64,000 nucleotides of DNA from Kineobactrum salinum (lineage in GTDB: Bacteria; Pseudomonadota; Gammaproteobacteria; Pseudomonadales; Halieaceae): assembly GCF_010669285.1 (NCBI RefSeq), contig NZ_CP048711.1:4526001-4590000 (forward strand). Direction: 5' to 3'. A program made the position numbers and the translations under genes. Below, in pieces: positions 62,548 through 64,000 of the stretch (its first letter is position 1; each line of letters opens with the position of its first letter). The notes under the pieces are model-generated. The model was not told the DNA's origin and did not search any database. It saw only the letters and a program-made list of their open reading frames with translations.

Positions 62548-63786
62548 GTGATTGGCAGACGAGTTGTGGTCACAGGTTTGGGCATGGTAAGCCCTGTTGG
62601 ACTGGATGTTGCGGAGTCCTGGGGCAATATCGTGGCAGGCCAAAGCGGCGCCAGCGTGATCGATTCCTTCGATGTGTCGGCCTACACCACGCAGTTCAGC
62701 GCCAGTGTGAAGAATTTCGCGACGGCACCTTATCTTGCTGATAAAGACGCGCGCAAGATGGATATCTTTGTCCAGTTCGGGATGGTCGCCGGCATTCAGG
62801 CAATGCAGGATTCCGGCCTCCAGGTCACCGGGGAAAATGCCGACCGCATCGGCTGCGCGATCGGTTCGGGTATCGGCGGTATCGGCCAGATTGAAAAGAA
62901 CGCGGCCATCGTGGCCGAGTCGGGGCCACGCAAGATTTCCCCGTTCTTCGTGCCCGGCTCCATTATCAACATGATTTCCGGCAACCTTTCGGTCAAGTAC
63001 GGGCTGCGCGGGCCCAACCTCGCGATAACGACGGCCTGCACTACCGGTACCCACAACATTGGCCTCGGTGCTCGTCTCATCGCGCTGGGTGATGCGGATG
63101 CGATGCTGGTGGGTGGCGCCGAAATGGCGACAACCCCTGTCGGTCTGGGCGGATTTGCTGCCGCGCGGGCACTCTCCACCCGCAACGAGGATCCCGCTAC
63201 AGCGTCCCGCCCCTGGGACCGGGACCGGGATGGTTTCGTACTCGGCGACGGCGCCGGGGTGCTGATGATAGAAGAGTACGAGTCGGCCCGTGCCCGCGGC
63301 GCCCATATTTATGCAGAAATCACCGGTTTCGGCATGAGTGGTGATGCCTACCATATGACCCTGCCGCCGGAAGATGGGCGGGGGGCCGCAATGGCGATGC
63401 GCAACGCGCTTGCCGACGCCCGTATCGACGCCGGGGCGATCGATTACGTCAACGCGCACGGCACCTCCACCCTCGCCGGCGATCTGGCGGAAAGCCTGGC
63501 CATTGCCTCAGTGCTCGGCTCGGCGGCGGAATCCGTGGCGGTGAGCTCGACCAAATCCATGATAGGGCACCTGCTGGGTGCCGCCGGTGCGGTAGAGGCG
63601 ATATTCTCGATTCTCGCCATTCGCGACCAGGTTGCCCCTCCCACCATCAACCTGGATAACCCCAGTGAGGGCTGTACGCTCAACTATGTTCCACACACTG
63701 CGCAGCAGCGCCGGATTCGGCACGTATTGTCCAACTCCTTCGGCTTCGGTGGCACCAACGGTTCGCTTATTTTCAGCCAGGCCTGA
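62548..63786 (+). CDS. fabF: 3-oxoacyl-ACP synthase II
   Basis: A 412-residue condensing enzyme: nucleophile Cys in [12 protein letters not shown], His in [12 protein letters not shown], Lys/His in [13 protein letters not shown] and the end [12 protein letters not shown]. It elongates acyl-ACPs with malonyl-ACP. The start is GTG 62548, 8 bp after AAGGAG (62534-62539). Confidence 0.96.
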   Translation: MIGRRVVVTGLGMVSPVGLDVAESWGNIVAGQSGASVIDSFDVSAYTTQFSASVKNFATAPYLADKDARKMDIFVQFGMVAGIQAMQDSGLQVTGENADRIGCAIGSGIGGIGQIEKNAAIVAESGPRKISPFFVPGSIINMISGNLSVKYGLRGPNLAITTACTTGTHNIGLGARLIALGDADAMLVGGAEMATTPVGLGGFAAARALSTRNEDPATASRPWDRDRDGFVLGDGAGVLMIEEYESARARGAHIYAEITGFGMSGDAYHMTLPPEDGRGAAMAMRNALADARIDAGAIDYVNAHGTSTLAGDLAESLAIASVLGSAAESVAVSSTKSMIGHLLGAAGAVEAIFSILAIRDQVAPPTINLDNPSEGCTLNYVPHTAQQRRIRHVLSNSFGFGGTNGSLIFSQA

Positions 63787-63825
63787 TTTTTGTGTCCCGC
63801 GGGCCATGTCCCGCAGGGCGCGGGA

Positions 63826-64000
63826 ATGAACAGGCGTTTGCTGTGGGCGGCACTGTCGCTGGTAGTGCTCGCGGTGCTGCTGAGCGGCCTCGAAGTGCAG
63901 AGACGCTGGGACACCCCGCTGCAATTGCCGGAGCAAGGCCATGTACTCACCGTGGCGAAAGGAGACAGTCTGCGCAGTGTCGCGACGCGCCTACACCGTG
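63826..64000 (+). CDS. mltG: Endolytic transglycosylase MltG, N-terminal part (cut by window edge)
   Basis: The first 58 residues are visible: a membrane anchor (RLLWAALSLVVLAVLLSGLE) and the start of the LysM-like region (LTVAKGDSLRSVATRLHR), as in MltG/YceG. The catalytic YceG domain lies beyond the window. MltG cuts nascent peptidoglycan strands at the inner membrane. In E. coli pabC lies between fabF and mltG; here only 39 bp separate them, so pabC is absent from this spot. Confidence 0.85.
   Translation, partial: MNRRLLWAALSLVVLAVLLSGLEVQRRWDTPLQLPEQGHVLTVAKGDSLRSVATRLHR

Noticed and set aside
1-64000. CRISPR arrays, prophage structural genes, replication origin
   Set aside because: No regularly spaced repeats, capsid/tail genes, or dnaA-box clusters were seen on reading both strands.

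Overview
The window looks like a piece of chromosome from a GC-rich marine gammaproteobacterium, most likely near the Halieaceae/Spongiibacteraceae (old Cellvibrionales). This is inferred from gene order and protein style: divergent rne-rluC, yceD-rpmF-fabD-fabG-acpP-fabF-mltG, yccA next to tusDCB-tusE-ybiB-trmA, an exosortase H pair, many TonB-dependent receptors and acyl-CoA catabolism genes. No rRNA or species marker is present, so the taxonomy is inference.

Layout. 0-0.8 kb: the end of a GH65 disaccharide phosphorylase and tRNA-Cys. 0.8-4.6 kb: a small island with a decayed IS1380 transposase, a complete IS3-family element, the C-terminal stump of a DndB-like DGQHR protein, and an intact Fic gene. 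4.9-27.6 kb: mostly core genes (SDR39U1-type epimerase, exosortase H and partner, NSS transporter, AsmA-like protein, MscK-like channel, dUTPase, PCD, trmA, ybiB, tusEBCD, yccA, ClC, FadL, AcpH). A tRNA-Leu(UAA) gene at 13.2-13.5 kb is split by a 245-nt group I intron.

27.5-38.9 kb: catabolic and uptake genes. These are an FCD-type regulator, a tannase/feruloyl esterase-like lipoprotein, two TonB-dependent receptors, a D-2-hydroxyacid dehydrogenase-like flavoprotein, a BASS-family transporter and a beta-lactamase-fold hydrolase. A 164-bp palindromic MITE-like element follows. 39-49.9 kb: an Lnt-like membrane nitrilase and a beta-oxidation set (acyl-CoA ligase, SCP2-type thiolase, LysR regulator, methylacyl-CoA racemase, acyl-CoA dehydrogenase, two MaoC proteins, an MFE-2-like dehydrogenase). 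This set fits activation and shortening of a branched or steroid-like side chain. 49.9-53.4 kb: a scrap yard with an IS256 remnant, gnd, a broken DODA dioxygenase, an AbiE-like pair and an acyltransferase (E2) scrap. It ends at tRNA-Ser(UGA), whose 3' end faces it.

53.7-64 kb: core genes again. rne lies divergent to rluC, a HAD phosphatase and maf; then yceD-rpmF, and the fatty-acid synthesis genes fabD, fabG, acpP and fabF, and the start of mltG. Neither plsX nor fabH lies between rpmF and fabD.

An important caveat: at least seven otherwise intact genes, including the normally essential fabD, carry a single-base loss in a G/C homopolymer run. I treat these as probable sequence errors and give the repaired gene spans.
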